Assembly: GCF_000948285.1 (NCBI RefSeq) | Contig: NZ_JYBP01000001.1 | Location: 1 to 64,000 of the forward strand | Source: Geobacillus kaustophilus | GTDB lineage: Bacteria; Bacillota; Bacilli; Bacillales; Anoxybacillaceae | Length of the DNA stretch: 64,000 nt | Direction: 5' to 3' | Shown: piece by piece, positions 52,448 through 62,209 of the stretch | How the letters are laid out: each line of letters starts with the position of its first letter | Position numbering within the stretch: position 1 is the stretch's first letter | The notes under the pieces: generated by a model | What the model was told of the DNA's origin: nothing | The model's database searches: none | Seen by the model: the letters and a program-made list of their open reading frames with translations, nothing else | Position numbers and translations under genes: made by a program

Positions 52448-54482
52448 CCTCTTCCCCTCCCGATGATTGGATTCTATATTTTTGCGCCTTGCGCACGAGT
52501 GTCGACGCATCGACGCCTAACAGCTTGGCCGCCCGCCGATACGTACGCGCGCGACGGAGCGCCTTGATGATGAGCTGCCGCTCGACGTCCGCCACTGCTT
52601 GTTTGAGCGGGACGATCTCGCCGACTGACGCCGGATTGGCGGCCGACAGCGGCTCGAGGTGAAGCCATTTCGCCACATGGTCTTCGTCAACGACGGGCGC
52701 GGCAGACGTTACAAACATGCGCTCGATAGCGTTGACGAGCTCGCGGACGTTCCCGGGCCAATGGTAGTCCATCATCGCCGCCAGCGCCCCGTCAGTAAAG
52801 ATGAGCGGCTTTTGATACTTTTCCGCAAACTGCTTTCGATAATGGTCGACTAAGAGCGGGATGTCTTCTTTCCGGTCGCGCAGAGGCGGAATAGCGATCG
52901 GCATGACGTTCAGCCGGTAAAACAAATCGGCGCGGAACCGCCCGGCGGCGACCAGCTCTTCAAGCGGCTTGTTCGTCGCGGCGATGATGCGGACATCGAT
53001 CTGTTTGGGCGCCTCAGCCCCCAGGCGCATAATTTCCATCGACTGAAGCACACGAAGGAGCTTTACTTGCAGATGGAGCGGGATTTCGCTGATTTCATCG
53101 AGAAAAATCGTCCCGCCATCCGCCTGCTCAAAGTAGCCTTTTTTCCCTTTTTTCGCCGCTCCTGTGAATGCGCCCGGCTCATAGCCGAACAGCTCGGACT
53201 CCATCAGCGTCTCCGGAATCGCCCCGCAGTTCACTTTCACAAACGGACGGCCGCTGCGCGTGCTCTGCTTCCAGATGAAGTTCGCCAGCTCTTCTTTTCC
53301 GGTGCCCGACTCTCCCGTCAGGAGCACAGTGACATCCACAGCCGCTGCCTGACGGGCGATGGCGACAACGTGCGCCATCGCCGGCGCCCGGTAAATAAGG
53401 CCATCGCCTTCCTGTCGGCTTAATGTATGAAGGAGCCGTTTCGTCTCCTCAAGTTCAGCGCGAAGCTGTTCCATCTCGGTCATGTCTTTGACGTACACGA
53501 CAACCCGCTCGCCCCGGCCGCCTTCCTCGATGATCGGCACCGCGGAGACGATCAACGTGTTGCCGGTTTCTGGCCCTTGATGAAGCATTGAGCACGGCTG
53601 GCAGCGATCAAGCGCCTGGCGCACAACTTGGTCGAGCGGGGCGGGGATGCGCCCTTGTCCCGCATCTGGGAACAGGGCGGCCCATTTTTGATTTTGCCGG
53701 ATGATTGCCCCGTGGCGATTCGTGATGGCGATGCCGTCGCCCGCCGCATCCATCACCGTCTGCAGCTCGTTGGCGATGCGCTTCACTGTCTCGAGCTCGC
53801 TCGAGATGAATTCGATCTCGGAAATGTCTTGAAACACCCCGACAGCGCCGACGACCTTCCCACCGTCGATAATCGGCGACCGATTCGTAATATAGACGCG
53901 CTTGCCGACTCGGTACTTTTCCGTACACCCTTGGCCGGTGCGCACGACATCGAGCAAGCCGGACGGAACGACGACATCGGTCAACAACCGGCCGAGCGCT
54001 TCTTCTTTCGTTGTCCGCGCCATCCGTTCCGCCGCCGGATTGATCGAGGTAATCCGCCCTTGGGCATCGATCGACAAAATGCCGTTATGGGCGGCGTTGA
54101 ACATGGCTTCCAGCTGTTTTAAGCGAAGGCGGGACGCTTTTTCCTGCGCCGCCAAATACTGCTCTTTTGTCAACAGACCGGCCAGGCGGCCGCTCTCATC
54201 AACGACGGCGCGGAGCGGACTGCCGCCAAACGCGATCTCCTCAAGGCGCGCATGGGCCGGAAGCGGCTGCGGCGGCCGCATCACCTCACGAACCGTTTTG
54301 TGCCCCTGCGCGAGACCAAACAGCACATCCTCGGCCGCCACCACCCCTACCATTTCCCCTTCGCTGTCGCATGCGACGGCCCCAGCAATCCCGTGCTCGG
54401 CCAACGTACGGGCCGCCTGCTCAAGGGAATCGCTTTCCAAAACAGCAACGGTTGTTTTCCACATGATGTCTTCTATCGTCAT
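52419..54482 (-). CDS. Sigma-54-dependent activator with CBS and PAS domains
   Basis: The 687-residue protein has an N-terminal CBS pair (about 1-118) and two PAS domains (about 125-235 and 255-365). The AAA+ domain (about 385-610) has Walker [10 protein letters not shown] and the sigma-54-contact loop GAFTGA, and a Fis-type helix-turn-helix ends the protein ([20 protein letters not shown]). The CBS/PAS input suggests sensing of a nucleotide or small metabolite. Its own gene is preceded by a sigma-54 promoter (54521-54536), and acyl-CoA dehydrogenase follows in the same operon. Start MTIEDIMWK behind GGGGGATGGGGG. Confidence 0.93.
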   Translation of the reverse strand: MTIEDIMWKTTVAVLESDSLEQAARTLAEHGIAGAVACDSEGEMVGVVAAEDVLFGLAQGHKTVREVMRPPQPLPAHARLEEIAFGGSPLRAVVDESGRLAGLLTKEQYLAAQEKASRLRLKQLEAMFNAAHNGILSIDAQGRITSINPAAERMARTTKEEALGRLLTDVVVPSGLLDVVRTGQGCTEKYRVGKRVYITNRSPIIDGGKVVGAVGVFQDISEIEFISSELETVKRIANELQTVMDAAGDGIAITNRHGAIIRQNQKWAALFPDAGQGRIPAPLDQVVRQALDRCQPCSMLHQGPETGNTLIVSAVPIIEEGGRGERVVVYVKDMTEMEQLRAELEETKRLLHTLSRQEGDGLIYRAPAMAHVVAIARQAAAVDVTVLLTGESGTGKEELANFIWKQSTRSGRPFVKVNCGAIPETLMESELFGYEPGAFTGAAKKGKKGYFEQADGGTIFLDEISEIPLHLQVKLLRVLQSMEIMRLGAEAPKQIDVRIIAATNKPLEELVAAGRFRADLFYRLNVMPIAIPPLRDRKEDIPLLVDHYRKQFAEKYQKPLIFTDGALAAMMDYHWPGNVRELVNAIERMFVTSAAPVVDEDHVAKWLHLEPLSAANPASVGEIVPLKQAVADVERQLIIKALRRARTYRRAAKLLGVDASTLVRKAQKYRIQSSGGEEDGFYIVRRD

Positions 54483-54520
54483 CCCCCATCCCCCTGTCTC
54501 GCCTTCACTTTGTTTTGAAA

Positions 54521-54536
54521 AGCAAACTGCGTGCCA
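54521..54536 (-). promoter_or_regulatory. Sigma-54 (-24/-12) promoter of the regulator operon
   Basis: On the minus strand TGGCACG-CAGT-TTGCT matches the consensus TGGCACG-N4-TTGCW completely. It lies about 40-55 bp upstream of the regulator start codon. It implies SigL-dependent, probably self-activated, transcription of the regulator and acyl-CoA dehydrogenase genes. Confidence 0.85.
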
Positions 54537-54593
54537 ACAAACCAAGTGTCTTATTATTCAGAAAAATACACCTCCATCATCCACCGTACCAAA

Positions 54594-54699
54594 TCTTCCG
54601 TTGCAAAACAACAACGTTTTGTTGCAAAAAAACAATAAATATACAGAATGTGTTGTGTTTTTGCCATTCAGACAGCCGGAATCGTTGCGTTTTCGCAAC
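54594..54699. promoter_or_regulatory. Repeated GTTGCAAAA motifs, candidate enhancer sites
   Basis: Plus-strand GTTGCAAAACAACAA (about 54600) and GTTGCAAAAAAACAA (about 54621) form a direct repeat. GTTGCG-TTTT-CGCAAC (about 54683-54698) is a 6-bp-armed palindrome. They lie about 60-160 bp upstream of the sigma-54 promoter, where activator sites are expected. Confidence 0.45.
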
Positions 54700-54904
54700 A
54701 GTATGGCGCCAGACGATCGCGGCGCAAAGGCCGGGCTTTCAGAGGCCGCACCCGCCGTATGGCGGTCAAGTTCCGGCGTGGGATGCAGCGATAGGCCTGC
54801 GAAATATAGTCCAGTGTTCTCTTTGCGGCAGGAGAGCCGCGGCAAACCTTGTCCGACCTCTCTTTTTTCCATAATAAAACTTGCTTTTTTGATGAGAAAA
54901 TTCA
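54700..54904. other. Gene-free stretch between regulator and iron-transport operons
   Basis: About 200 bp without a supported gene. The long plus-strand open frame across this region is a chance extension of the fecE-like frame and the antisense of the regulator gene. Confidence 0.5.
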
Positions 54905-54932
54905 TTGTCTTTTTTAATGAATTGGTTATAAT
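54905..54932 (+). promoter_or_regulatory. Promoter of the iron-siderophore transport operon
   Basis: TTGTCT (54905-54910), 16-bp spacer, perfect TATAAT (54927-54932), 13 bp before a Fur box. Confidence 0.75.
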
Positions 54933-54944
54933 TAAGATTATGAA

Positions 54945-54959
54945 TGATATTGATTTTCA
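54945..54959 (+). promoter_or_regulatory. Fur box
   Basis: TGATATT-G-ATTTTCA fits the Bacillus 7-1-7 consensus TGATAAT-N-ATTATCA with two mismatches. It overlaps the expected transcription start, so Fur with iron would block transcription. Confidence 0.8.
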
Positions 54960-54987
54960 TTTTCTTAGTTCAAAAGGAGGTGGCCGC

Positions 54988-55788
54988 ATGGTCCGCTTAT
55001 ACGCCGAGAATTTGACCGTCCGCTACGATGACCGGACGATTTTCGAACATTTGTCCGTCCGCATTCCCGACCGGCAAATCACCGCCATTATCGGGCCGAA
55101 CGGATGCGGGAAATCGACGCTGCTGAAGACGTTGTCGCGCATCCTTTCTCCACAGTCCGGCGCGGTCATTTTAGACGGCCAAGCGATTTCGCAGCAACCG
55201 ACGAAAGAGCTGGCCAAAAAAATGGCCATTTTGCCGCAGACGCCTGAAGCGGCAAGCGGATTAACGGTCGCCGAACTCGTCTCGTACGGCCGCTTCCCGT
55301 ATCAAAAAGGGTTTGGCCGCCTGACGAAACAAGACTACGAAGCGATCGACTGGGCGCTTCACGTGACGAAAACAGCCGACTTAAAACACCGGCCGGTCGA
55401 TGCGCTCTCCGGCGGGCAGCGGCAGCGCGTCTGGATCGCCATGGCGCTCGCCCAGGAGACGGACATCATCTTTTTGGACGAACCGACGACGTACTTGGAC
55501 ATCGCCCACCAACTTGAAGTGCTCGAGCTGCTGGAGCGGCTGAACAAGGAGGAAGGGCGGACGATCGTCATGGTGCTTCATGACATCAACCAGGCGGCCC
55601 GTTTTGCCGACTATATCATCGCTATGAAAGCAGGAGCCATCATCAAGTCCGGGCGGAGCGAAGACGTTATCCGCCGCAAAGTGCTCCGCGACGTGTTCGG
55701 CATTGACGCCGACATCGGCCGCGATCCGCGGACGAACAAACCCGTTTGTTTCACCTATCATTTGCTTAAGGAGGCTTATTCATCATGA
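54988..55788 (+). CDS. Iron-siderophore ABC transporter ATP-binding protein (FecE/FhuC type)
   Basis: A 266-residue ATPase: Walker A GPNGCGKST, Q-loop LPQTPE, signature LSGGQRQRVWIAMAL, Walker B IIFLDEPTTYLD, H-loop VLHDINQAARFAD. It energises the two-membrane-protein permease encoded downstream. The ATG follows AAAGGAGG. It overlaps the binding-protein gene by ATGA. Unusually the ATPase gene is first in the operon. Confidence 0.93.
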   Translation: MVRLYAENLTVRYDDRTIFEHLSVRIPDRQITAIIGPNGCGKSTLLKTLSRILSPQSGAVILDGQAISQQPTKELAKKMAILPQTPEAASGLTVAELVSYGRFPYQKGFGRLTKQDYEAIDWALHVTKTADLKHRPVDALSGGQRQRVWIAMALAQETDIIFLDEPTTYLDIAHQLEVLELLERLNKEEGRTIVMVLHDINQAARFADYIIAMKAGAIIKSGRSEDVIRRKVLRDVFGIDADIGRDPRTNKPVCFTYHLLKEAYSS

Positions 55789-56712
55789 GGAAAACATGGC
55801 TTGCATTGTTGCTTCTTTTTGCGCTTGTGCTGAGCGCATGCGGCAACACAGCGAACAACAACAAGGAAAACAACACGTCCCCGGGTGAAAAAAAAACCAG
55901 AAACGATTACGTATCAATCGGAAAACGGACCGGTGGAAGTGCCGACTGATCCGAAGCGTGTCGTCGTCTTATCGACGTTTGCCGGGCATGTGCTGGCCTT
56001 GGATGTCCCTGTTGTCGGCGTGGATTCGTGGTCGAAAATGAGCCCGCTTTTTCAAGAAAAACTGAAAGATGCCGAAGTCGTGACCGATGAAGACATTGAA
56101 AAAATTATGGCATTAAAACCGGACTTAATTATTGGATTATCCAATACGAAAAACGTCGACAAGCTCAGCAAAATCGCGCCGACCGTCACTTTTACATATG
56201 GGAAGGTCGATTATTTGACACAGTTTTTGGAAATCGGCAAACTGTTGAATAAAGAAAAAGAAGCGAAAGCGTGGATCGACGACTTTAAACAACGGGCGCA
56301 ACAAGCCGGGGAAGAAATCCGGGCCAAAATTGGGGAAAACGCGACCGTTACTGTAGCCGAAAACTTTGATAAGCAGCTATATGTCTTTGGCAACAACTGG
56401 GCGCGCGGCACCGAGATTTTGTATCAAGAAATGAAGCTGAAAATGCCGAAAAAAGTGGAAGAACAGGCGCTCAAACCGGGCTACTATGCCGTTTCCCTTG
56501 AAGCGCTCCCGCAGTTTGTCGGCGATTATCTCATCTTAAGCAAAAACGGGGACGGCGACACATCGTTTATGGAGACGAACACGTTCAAAAACATCCCTGC
56601 TGTGAAAAACGGCCATATGTTTGTCGCCGATGCGAAGGCATTTTATTTCAACGACCCGATTACGTTGGATTACCAGCTCGATTTCTTTCAAAAACACTTT
56701 TTAGGCCAATGA
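55785..56712 (+). pseudogene. Iron-siderophore-binding lipoprotein, frameshifted in a poly-A run
   Basis: ATG 55785, behind AAGGAGG, encodes a signal peptide with lipobox LSAC (Cys19) and a Asn/Lys linker. At 55888-55896 a run of nine A puts the frame out. The mature periplasmic-binding-type domain (PETITYQSENGPVEVPTDPKRVV..., to ...FFQKHFLGQ) is in the next frame. Eight A would restore a continuous protein of about 308 residues. It lies in an otherwise intact operon, so the defect may be recent, slippage-prone or a sequencing error. Confidence 0.85.
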
Positions 56713-56778
56713 CGAAGAGACGGGGCGTTCACCGAAGTGAGTGTCCCGTCCTTTCTTATGTCAAAGGGGGAGTCACCA

Positions 56779-57786
56779 ATGGATGCAGACCGCCGGCGTT
56801 GGCCGTTTCGCTATACGTTTGTTCTGTCGCTTGGCCTGCTTGTCGCTGTTTGGTTTGGCTCGATGCGAGTCGGCGTCGCCGATACGACATGGAGCGACGT
56901 ATGGCGGGCGTTGTTTTCCGATCAACAAGGCAAACAGCTTGATCTCATTCGCGAGCTCCGCTTGCCGCGCGAAACGGCGGCCGCCTTTGTCGGCGCCGGC
57001 CTTGCCGTCGCCGGGGCGATCATGCAGGGGATGACGCGCAACCCGCTCGCCGATCCGGGGCTTCTTGGCCTCACCGCTGGGGCGAACGCGGCGTTGGCCA
57101 TGACGATGTCCTTTTTCCCTTCCGCCCATTATCTGTTGATCACGGTCGCCTGTTTGCTTGGTGCGGCCGTCGGGGCAGGGGCCGTCTTTGGCATCGGTGC
57201 CATGCGCCAAGGCGGGTTTTCTCCGCTGCGCATCGTCCTGGCCGGCTCGGCGGTCTCGGCGCTTTTGTTTGCCATCGCCGAAGGGATCGGACTGTATTTC
57301 CACATTTCCAAAGACGTCTCGATGTGGACGTCAGGCGGAGTGGCCGGTGTCTCATGGAAACAGCTGGCCGTTGGCGTCCCGCTCATTGCAATCGGTCTGG
57401 CTATTGCCGTTTCGTATGTGCGACCGCTGACGATCCTTAGCTTAAGCGAAGACATCGCCGTCGGCGTCGGACAAAAAACAGCAGCGGTGAAAATGGCGCT
57501 GTTTCTGGCGGTGTTTTTGCTGACGGGGGCATCGGTCGCGATCGCCGGCAACATCACCTTTATCGGCTTAATGATTCCCCACCTCGTGCGGGGGATCACC
57601 GGCGCCGACTACCGGTTCGTCATCCCGCTGTCAGCGACTGGCGGCGCCGTCGCCATGGTGCTGGCCGACACGGCAGCTCGCACGATCCATGCGCCGTTTG
57701 AAACGCCGGTAGCCGCCATTATCGCCGTCATTGGCTTGCCGTTTTTCCTCTTCGTCGTCCGGAAACAAGGGAGGGGCTTTTCATGA
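56779..57786 (+). CDS. Iron-siderophore ABC transporter permease 1 (FecCD family)
   Basis: A 335-residue permease with about nine to ten transmembrane helices and the FecCD motifs RLPRETAAAFVGAGLAVAG, GMTRNPLADPGLLG and GNITFIGLMIPHLVR. I start at MDADRRRWP behind AAAGGGGGAG. The stop overlaps the next start as ATGA. Confidence 0.94.
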   Translation: MDADRRRWPFRYTFVLSLGLLVAVWFGSMRVGVADTTWSDVWRALFSDQQGKQLDLIRELRLPRETAAAFVGAGLAVAGAIMQGMTRNPLADPGLLGLTAGANAALAMTMSFFPSAHYLLITVACLLGAAVGAGAVFGIGAMRQGGFSPLRIVLAGSAVSALLFAIAEGIGLYFHISKDVSMWTSGGVAGVSWKQLAVGVPLIAIGLAIAVSYVRPLTILSLSEDIAVGVGQKTAAVKMALFLAVFLLTGASVAIAGNITFIGLMIPHLVRGITGADYRFVIPLSATGGAVAMVLADTAARTIHAPFETPVAAIIAVIGLPFFLFVVRKQGRGFS

Positions 57787-58772
57787 GAAAACAAAGCCTT
57801 TCGCTCTTTGTCTTGCTTGCGCTGCTCATTGCCGCAACGGCAGCTATCGCCTTGGGCACCGGCGATGCGCCGCTTTCATATAACCGCATCGTCCCGACAC
57901 TGTTTGGCTACGGTTCGATGGAAGAGGAACTCATTTTGTTTTCCCTTCGCCTGCCGCGCCTTTTCATCACCTTGTTGGGTGGCATGGCGCTCGCCTTATC
58001 CGGGGCCATGCTGCAAGGACTCACTCGCAATGACCTCGCCGACCCTGGCGTGCTTGGGATCAACGCCGGAGCAGGCGCAGGCGTCGCCTTGTTCTTTTTG
58101 TTTTTCCCGATTGAGGCCGGAACATTTCTTTACACCTTGCCTCTTGTTGCCTTCGCCGGAGCGCTGCTGACGGCGGCTGCCATCTATGCCGTCTCCTACA
58201 ATAAAACAACCGGGCTGCAGCCGGTGTCGTTTATCTTAACCGGCGTCGGGTTTTCGATGGCGCTCTCCGGGCTGATGATCGTCCTCATTTCCGCGGCTGA
58301 CCGGACGAAAGTCGATTTTATCGCCCGCTGGCTTTCCGGCAACATCTGGGGCGATGACTGGCCGTTTATTTCGGCTATGCTGCCATGGCTGGCGGCGGGC
58401 ACACTGGTGGCGTTGTATCGGGCGAAGCATCTCAATATTTTGCACTTAGGCGATTCGGTTTCAATCGGGGTCGGCGTCCACGTTCGCCGCGAGCGGCTCG
58501 TGCTTATGATGACAGCTGTTGCCGTCGCGGCTGCCGCCGTCTCCGTGACGGGAGGCATCTCGTTCATCGGCTTGATGGCGCCGCATATCGCCAAAGCTAT
58601 TGTCGGCCCGCGCCATGAACAGGCCATCCCGGCGGCGATGTTGATCGGCGGCTGGCTGCTGCTTGCAGCCGACACGATTGGACGCAACGCCCTCGCCGAG
58701 CCGCTCCCCGCCGGGGTCATCGTCTCCTTGATCGGCGCGCCGTATTTCATTTACTTGTTGCTAAAGCGTTGA
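57783..58772 (+). CDS. Iron-siderophore ABC transporter permease 2 (FecCD family)
   Basis: A 329-residue partner permease with the same motifs (RLPRLFITLLGGMALALSG, GLTRNDLADPGVLG, GGISFIGLMAPHIAK). It forms a heterodimeric channel with permease 1. It ends the operon before a bidirectional terminator. Confidence 0.94.
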   Translation: MRKQSLSLFVLLALLIAATAAIALGTGDAPLSYNRIVPTLFGYGSMEEELILFSLRLPRLFITLLGGMALALSGAMLQGLTRNDLADPGVLGINAGAGAGVALFFLFFPIEAGTFLYTLPLVAFAGALLTAAAIYAVSYNKTTGLQPVSFILTGVGFSMALSGLMIVLISAADRTKVDFIARWLSGNIWGDDWPFISAMLPWLAAGTLVALYRAKHLNILHLGDSVSIGVGVHVRRERLVLMMTAVAVAAAAVSVTGGISFIGLMAPHIAKAIVGPRHEQAIPAAMLIGGWLLLAADTIGRNALAEPLPAGVIVSLIGAPYFIYLLLKR

Positions 58773-58817
58773 CATCCGCCGCCCGTTATGAGAACGGGTC
58801 CGAACGATGACACCCGC

Positions 58818-58854
58818 AAAAAAAGACGCCGGTTCATGAAACCCGGCGTCTTTT
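58818..58854. terminator. Bidirectional terminator between fec-like operon and dedA
   Basis: AAAAGACGCCGG / CCGGCGTCTTTT arms form a strong stem with T-runs on both strands. Confidence 0.85.
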
Positions 58855-59442
58855 CCAAAAGCGGACAACTGCAACGGCAAGGACAATCGCGATGATGACA
58901 TAGACGACTTCAGCGTACGCGCCAATCACGTCGGATACTTTCCTCCATGACTGGCCAAGAGCTGCGCCGATCGAAACAAGCGCCGTATTCCAAATCAATG
59001 TGCCGAGCACGGACAGCCAGACAAACAGCCCAATGTTCATCTTCGCCATGCCAGCCGGAATGGAAATCAAGCTGCGCACGAGCGGAATCATGCGGCCAAG
59101 AAAGACGGCCCATACCCCATAGCGCTGAAACGTCCGGTTCACCTTGGCGATGTCTTCCGGCTTCACCCGCAGCCATCCCCCCCAACGGTCGACCATCCGT
59201 TCAAGCCGCTCAACAGACAACAGCCGGCCGATTCCGTACAGCACCAATGCCCCGGCAACCGAACCGGCGGTCGCCGCCGCAATAACGCCGGGCACCGTCA
59301 AAGCCGTGTACGTCGTCATAAACCCGCCAAACGGCAAAATGACTTCCGACGGAATCGGCGGGAAAATATTCTCAAGCGCGATCATCAAAAAAATGCCGAT
59401 ATATCCGAATTGCTCGATAAAATCAGTGATCCAAGCCTGCAT
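58834..59442 (-). CDS. DedA-family membrane protein
   Basis: The 202-residue DedA protein has the motifs ENIFPPIPSEVILPFGGF (acidic motif) and FLGRMIPLVRSLISIPAGMAKM (basic motif), and four to five hydrophobic segments. It is closer to the canonical DedA lipid-flippase group than the DedA protein at 18.3 kb. Start MQAWITDF behind AAGGAGAG. Confidence 0.9.
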   Translation of the reverse strand: MQAWITDFIEQFGYIGIFLMIALENIFPPIPSEVILPFGGFMTTYTALTVPGVIAAATAGSVAGALVLYGIGRLLSVERLERMVDRWGGWLRVKPEDIAKVNRTFQRYGVWAVFLGRMIPLVRSLISIPAGMAKMNIGLFVWLSVLGTLIWNTALVSIGAALGQSWRKVSDVIGAYAEVVYVIIAIVLAVAVVRFWKRRRVS

Positions 59443-59611
59443 GGCGCCATTCTCTCCTTCCGCATAGCTTAATGGTATGTATGCATGTCGCTTTCCTAAT
59501 CGTATGTATATGATATGGTAGTACAAAAAAATCTCCGGTGCAAAAAAGAAAAGCGGCTTGCTTTTGCTCCTCGCTATCCCCCATCACCGGCTTTATCGGC
59601 GTCTCGCAAAC

Positions 59612-59648
59612 GAAAAGCCGCCCACCCCACGATATGAGGATGGGCGGC
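59612..59648 (-). terminator. Terminator after rocG
   Basis: Perfect arms GCCGCCCA (59617-59624) and TGGGCGGC (59641-59648), followed on the minus strand by TTTTCGTTTG. Confidence 0.8.
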
Positions 59649-59675
59649 ACGCCCCTAGCCACAACTTTCCCATGA

Positions 59676-60914
59676 TTATACCCAACCGCGATAGCGAGCG
59701 GCTTCCGCTGTTTGGCGCAGCCCGATCATGTACGCCGCCATGCGCATATCCACACGGCGCGATTCCGCCAATTCATAGACGCGATGAAACGCGCTCGTCA
59801 ATTTCTCTTTCAGCTTCTCGACGACTTCCTCCTCCGTCCAATAATAGCCTTGGTTGTTTTGCACCCATTCAAAATAGGAAACGGTCACTCCGCCGGCGCT
59901 CGCCAGCACATCGGGCACCAGCAGCACGCCCCGCTCCGTCAAGATTTTGGTCGCCTCCAGCGTCGTTGGGCCGTTGGCTGCTTCCACCACAATTTTAGCC
60001 CGAATATTCGGGGCATTGTCACGCGTAATTTGATTGGCCACCGCGGCCGGAACTAAAATATCACACTCTTTTTCCAGCAGCTCTTGATTGGTGATGACAT
60101 TCTCAAACAGCGTGGTCACCGTGCCAAAACTGTCGCGGCGATCCAACAAATACGGAATATCCAGTCCGTTTGGGTCATACAATGCGCCATACGCATCGGA
60201 AATACCAATGACGCGGGCTCCAACCTCATGCAAAAACTTGGCCAAAAAACTGCCTGCATTGCCGAATCCTTGAATAATGACACGCGCTCCCTGCAACCCG
60301 ATTCCCACTTTTTCCGCCGCCTCTTCGATGCAAATCGTGACCCCAAGCGCTGTTGCTTTTTCTCGGCCATGGGAGCCGCCAAGCACAAGCGGCTTGCCAG
60401 TGATAAACCCAGGCGAGTCAAACTCGCGGATGCGGCTATATTCATCCATCATCCACGCCATGATTTGCGAGTTCGTAAACACGTCCGGCGCCGGGATATC
60501 TTTGGATGGTCCCACGATCTGGCTGATCGCCCGCACATAGCCACGGCTGAGCCGCTCCAGCTCACCCATCGACATGTTCCGCGGGTCACAGACGATGCCA
60601 CCTTTGCCGCCACCATACGGCAGGCCCACAATCCCGGCTTTGATCGTCATCCACATCGACAGCGCCTTGACTTCTTCCTCCGTGACGTCCGGATGGAAGC
60701 GAATGCCCCCCTTGGTGGGCCCTACGGCATCGCTATGCTGGACACGGTACCCGGTAAACACTTTCACCGTTCCGTCATCCATACGAACCGGAATGCGTAC
60801 GGTGAGGACGCGCAATGGCTCTTTCAGCAGCTCATACATCTCCTCACCGTAGCCGAGTTTGGCCAGCGCCTCTTTGATCACGCGCTGGGTGGAGAGAAAC
60901 ATATTTTCTTCCAT
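59676..60914 (-). CDS. rocG: NAD-specific glutamate dehydrogenase
   Basis: The 412-residue enzyme deaminates glutamate to 2-oxoglutarate. Active-site signatures are GPTKGGIRFHPDV and GLPYGGGKGGIVCDP (catalytic Lys), and the NAD-binding fold includes VIIQGFGNAGS. It follows rocD by 26 bp as the last step of arginine/proline breakdown. The start is taken at MEENMFLS; MFLS four codons later is possible. Confidence 0.94.
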   Translation of the reverse strand: MEENMFLSTQRVIKEALAKLGYGEEMYELLKEPLRVLTVRIPVRMDDGTVKVFTGYRVQHSDAVGPTKGGIRFHPDVTEEEVKALSMWMTIKAGIVGLPYGGGKGGIVCDPRNMSMGELERLSRGYVRAISQIVGPSKDIPAPDVFTNSQIMAWMMDEYSRIREFDSPGFITGKPLVLGGSHGREKATALGVTICIEEAAEKVGIGLQGARVIIQGFGNAGSFLAKFLHEVGARVIGISDAYGALYDPNGLDIPYLLDRRDSFGTVTTLFENVITNQELLEKECDILVPAAVANQITRDNAPNIRAKIVVEAANGPTTLEATKILTERGVLLVPDVLASAGGVTVSYFEWVQNNQGYYWTEEEVVEKLKEKLTSAFHRVYELAESRRVDMRMAAYMIGLRQTAEAARYRGWV

Positions 60915-60940
60915 CGCTTTATTCGCCTCTTCGCCTCGAT

Positions 60941-62143
60941 TTATGGACGGGACAAGACCTTCGCAATCCGCTCGAACGCCCAATCCAATTCTTCTTTCGT
61001 AATGATGAGCGGCGGTGCGAAACGGATGACCGTTTCGTGCGTTTCTTTGCAAAGCAATCCTTGCTCTTTCAGCGCCTCACAGTACGGGCGCGCCGGCACA
61101 TGCAGCTCAACGCCGATAAACAAGCCGCGGCCGCGGATTTCTTTCACATCGACGTTTCGGATTTGTTTTAGTTTCGAAAGGAAGTACTCGCCAAGCTCAA
61201 GCGAACGCTCTGCCAGCCGCTCTTCTTCGATCACCTCAAGTGCGGCGATCGACACCGCGCAAGCGAGCGGATTGCCGCCGAACGTCGATCCGTGCGAGCC
61301 GGGTTCAAACACCGACAAAATATCGCGGTTGGCGACGACGCACGAAATCGGGAACACCCCGCCGCCCAACGCTTTCCCTAAAATATACATGTCAGGCACA
61401 ACATCTTCCCAGTCGCAAGCAAATAACTTTCCAGTTCGCCCCAATCCCGTTTGGATTTCATCAGCGATGAACAAGACGTTGTTTGCCTTGCACACATCAT
61501 ACGCGGCTTTCAAAAATCCTTGCGGTGGGATGCGGATGCCGGCTTCCCCTTGGATCGGTTCGACAAGAAACGCCGCCGTATTTGGCGTGATCGCCGCCTT
61601 CAGCGCTTCGATATCCCCGTACGGGATGATTTTCACCCCTGGCAACAGCGGACCAAAACCGCGTTTATAGGCCGGTTCGGACGACAAGGACACCGCGGCG
61701 AGCGTCCGGCCGTGGAAGTTGCCTTCACAGACGATGATTTCCGCCTGATTGTCGGGGACGCCTTTCACGTCATACGCCCAGCGGCGCGCCGCCTTGAGCG
61801 CTGTTTCGACCGCCTCGGCGCCGGTGTTCATCGGCAGCACCATATCTTTTTTCGTCAACCGGCACACTTTTTCGTACCACGGGCCGAGCTGGTCGTTATG
61901 GAACGCGCGCGATGTGAGCGTCACCCGGTCAGCCTGCTTTTTCAACGCCTCAATGATTTTTGGATGGCGGTGTCCTTGGTTGACGGCTGAATACGCGCTT
62001 AACATGTCCATATAACGATTGCCTTCCGGGTCTTTCACCCATACCCCTTCGGCTTCAGAAATAACGATCGGCAGCGGATGGTAATTATGCGCTCCATATC
62101 GCTCCGTCTGTTCAATAAGCTGTTCGGACTTCGTTGCCATCAT
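60941..62143 (-). CDS. rocD: Ornithine--oxo-acid aminotransferase
   Basis: The 400-residue class III aminotransferase converts ornithine and 2-oxoglutarate to glutamate semialdehyde and glutamate. It has [27 protein letters not shown], and the PLP lysine in [11 protein letters not shown]. The start ATG follows GGAAGGGAG; an adjacent TTG and a second ATG are alternatives. It lies between rocA and rocG. Confidence 0.95.
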   Translation of the reverse strand: MMATKSEQLIEQTERYGAHNYHPLPIVISEAEGVWVKDPEGNRYMDMLSAYSAVNQGHRHPKIIEALKKQADRVTLTSRAFHNDQLGPWYEKVCRLTKKDMVLPMNTGAEAVETALKAARRWAYDVKGVPDNQAEIIVCEGNFHGRTLAAVSLSSEPAYKRGFGPLLPGVKIIPYGDIEALKAAITPNTAAFLVEPIQGEAGIRIPPQGFLKAAYDVCKANNVLFIADEIQTGLGRTGKLFACDWEDVVPDMYILGKALGGGVFPISCVVANRDILSVFEPGSHGSTFGGNPLACAVSIAALEVIEEERLAERSLELGEYFLSKLKQIRNVDVKEIRGRGLFIGVELHVPARPYCEALKEQGLLCKETHETVIRFAPPLIITKEELDWAFERIAKVLSRP

Positions 62144-62209
62144 CAACCGCTCCCTTCCTTCTCTGTATTTCTTCGCTATAAAAGGGCGGACGCCGCCGCC
62201 CTTTTTGGT

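Noticed and set aside
53902-54987. Very long plus-strand open frame joined to the FecE-like ATPase
   Set aside because: The first 362 codons are antisense to the sigma-54 regulator and cross the promoter and Fur box. The ATPase has its own ATG with AAAGGAGG at 54988.
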